From: Lachnospiraceae bacterium | Lineage (GTDB): Bacteria; Bacillota; Clostridia; Lachnospirales; Lachnospiraceae | Assembly: GCA_021202715.1 (NCBI GenBank) | Contig: JAJQCL010000133.1 | Location: forward strand, 1 to 6,167 | Reading direction: 5' to 3' | Length of the DNA: 6,167 bases | Shown: piece after piece, positions 5,667-6,167 of the stretch | Layout of the letters: the number at the start of each line of letters is the position of its first letter | How positions within the stretch are numbered: the stretch's first letter is position 1 | Notes under the pieces: generated by a model | Told to the model about the DNA's origin: nothing | Database searches by the model: none | Seen by the model: the letters and a program-made list of their open reading frames with translations, nothing else | Position numbers and translations under genes: made by a program

Positions 5667-5847
5667 ACTCAGCCTGGGGAATGATCTCTTTTTTGTTGTA
5701 GGATCCGCAGGCCTTGCATACTCTGTGAGGAACCATCAGGGCGCCGCACTTGCTGCACTTCACCAGCGTGGGAGCGCTCATCTTCCAGTTCGCTCTGCGA
5801 CTGTCTCTGTGAGCCTTCGAGGATTTATTCTTAGGACAAATAGACAT
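5665..5847 (-). CDS. rpmF: 50S ribosomal protein L32 (bL32)
   Basis: bL32 is a small zinc-ribbon protein of the large ribosomal subunit. The 60-residue product shows the L32 pattern: a basic N-terminus with KNKSSKAHRDSRRANWK (6-22), SAPTLVKC, then a four-cysteine zinc site (C31, C34, C44, C47) around VPHRVC. It is therefore the zinc-binding form, not the cysteine-free paralogue some bacteria use under zinc limitation. The ATG at 5847 is chosen because AGGAGG (complement of 5857-5862) lies 9 bases upstream; a TTG at 5856 directly touches that site and cannot be the start. The N-terminus reads MSICPKNK where relatives usually have MAVPKRK. In many Clostridia rpmF sits in a pta-ackA-yceD-rpmF-plsX order; here it is alone, opposite to pta, with its own strong promoter and terminators. 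Confidence 0.96.
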   Translation of the reverse strand: MSICPKNKSSKAHRDSRRANWKMSAPTLVKCSKCGALMVPHRVCKACGSYNKKEIIPQAE

Positions 5848-5914
5848 CCGACACAACCTCCTGTCTTACTGTTATTTTCTTACCGTTCATCACGTTTCAA
5901 ACCGTACTTTCCGT

Positions 5915-5943
5915 ATTATACATATCCTGAGGAGGTTTGTCAA
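5915..5943 (-). promoter_or_regulatory. Consensus sigma-A promoter of rpmF
   Basis: On the minus strand, TTGACA (complement of 5938-5943) and TATAAT (complement of 5915-5920) are both perfect and lie 17 bases apart. Transcription should begin near 5908, giving a leader of about 60 bases. This is the strongest promoter in the window and suits a highly expressed ribosomal protein gene. I see no terminator or known ribosomal-protein autoregulatory fold in the leader. Confidence 0.92.
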
Positions 5944-5972
5944 CCGGATTTTTTTCAATATAAAATTGTGCG

Positions 5973-6017
5973 ATGAGCCATATGCCTCATGACGTATATA
6001 CCGCTTCTTCCCGGGAA
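5973..6017. repeat. Two palindromes between the divergent rpmF and 6086 promoters
   Basis: ATGAGCCATATGCCTCAT (5973-5990) is an 18-base palindrome broken only by one symmetric C/C pair. TTCCCGGGAA (6008-6017) is a perfect 10-base palindrome lying in the spacer of the proposed promoter of the gene at 6086. Either could be an operator or a recombinase-related site; short palindromes also arise by chance. Confidence 0.35.
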
Positions 6018-6033
6018 AACGGTCTGCTATGAT
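6005..6033 (+). promoter_or_regulatory. Probable extended -10 promoter of the gene at 6086
   Basis: TATGAT (6028-6033) is preceded by TGC (6025-6027), giving the extended -10 form TGnTATGAT. The matching -35, TTCTTC (6005-6010), is weak, with 17 bases between. The transcript would start near 6040 and carry a small hairpin, GCCGAA (6047-6052) with TTCGGC (6060-6065), ahead of the ribosome binding site. Confidence 0.6.
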
Positions 6034-6085
6034 AGAGAAATCATACGCCGAAATGAATCTTCGGCCGATACCTGGGAGGCAAATC

Positions 6086-6167
6086 ATGGAATACATCACA
6101 GAGGAACGCATCAGAGAATTTGAAAATGCACTGATTTACAATGAAAAAGCCCGCACCACCGTGCAGA
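6086..6167 (+). CDS. N-terminus of a probable tyrosine recombinase/integrase (runs off the window)
   Basis: An ATG at 6086 is preceded by GGGAGG (6074-6079) at 6 bases and by a plausible promoter. The 27 residues visible begin MEYITEERIREFENAL and end EKARTTVQ. This resembles the N-terminal SAM-like, core-DNA-binding domain of XerC/XerD-type and phage-type tyrosine recombinases, which often read as an aromatic-rich helix followed by E(E/N)KSxxTxxxY. The catalytic domain with its R-H-R-Y residues would lie beyond the window, so the assignment rests on a short stretch. If right, it could be a host Xer-like enzyme or the integrase of a mobile element. The frame is open to the window edge and is divergent from rpmF. 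Confidence 0.5.
   Translation, partial: MEYITEERIREFENALIYNEKARTTVQ

Noticed and set aside
5848..5908. An autoregulatory RNA fold in the rpmF leader
   Set aside because: I could find only a short GTTTGAAAC-type symmetry and no stable stem or known ribosomal-protein leader motif.
5533..5976. A plus-strand open frame of 147 codons over rpmF
   Set aside because: It runs through two terminator hairpins and across the whole rpmF gene and promoter, has no good ribosome binding site, and the rpmF reading is unambiguous.
6047..6065. Hairpin GCCGAA/TTCGGC as a terminator or riboswitch
   Set aside because: The stem is only 6 bp, no T-run follows and it lies just before a ribosome binding site; it may be incidental.

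Overview
The window reads as a housekeeping stretch from a moderately GC-rich member of the Bacillota, most likely class Clostridia and plausibly Lachnospiraceae. The grounds are the gene set (a TmcAL-type tRNA-Met cytidine acetate ligase, Pta, a zinc-type L32, a BioY biotin S-component), strong AGGAGG-like ribosome binding sites, near-consensus sigma-A promoters with 17-nt spacers, a CIRCE element, and an HtpG of the clostridial type. The family is inferred from protein resemblance, not from a marker gene.

Layout, left to right. 1-121: A-rich DNA that may hold the last codons of an upstream gene. 98-190: a biotin-operator-like inverted repeat overlapping the -35 box of a near-consensus promoter, then bioY (191-751, +) and a hairpin terminator. 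827-920: a sigma-A promoter followed by a CIRCE heat-shock operator, then htpG (921-2945, +) with an unusually long acidic linker. htpG converges on tmcAL (2959-4191, -) with a 13-nt gap between stop codons, and the htpG terminator lies inside the tmcAL coding sequence. 4192-4484: divergent intergenic region with a probable tmcAL promoter, a clear pta promoter and a structured pta leader. pta (4485-5480, +) is followed by its own terminator and then two further hairpins. rpmF (5665-5847, -) has a perfect-consensus promoter. A divergent gene starting at 6086 (+) runs off the window; its first 27 residues resemble the N-terminus of a tyrosine recombinase.

These genes are not one pathway. Each is its own transcription unit with its own promoter and, in most cases, its own terminator: biotin uptake under apparent BirA control, protein folding under apparent HrcA control, tRNA modification, acetyl-phosphate/acetate metabolism, and a ribosomal protein. 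One loose biochemical link is that TmcAL uses acetate and Pta makes acetyl-phosphate. The most notable points are regulatory and architectural: the two repressor operators, the pta leader fold, the expanded HtpG linker, the absence of ackA beside pta, and the inverted, stand-alone rpmF beside a possible integrase. I see no CRISPR array, RNA gene, insertion sequence, defence system or clearly novel multi-gene system.
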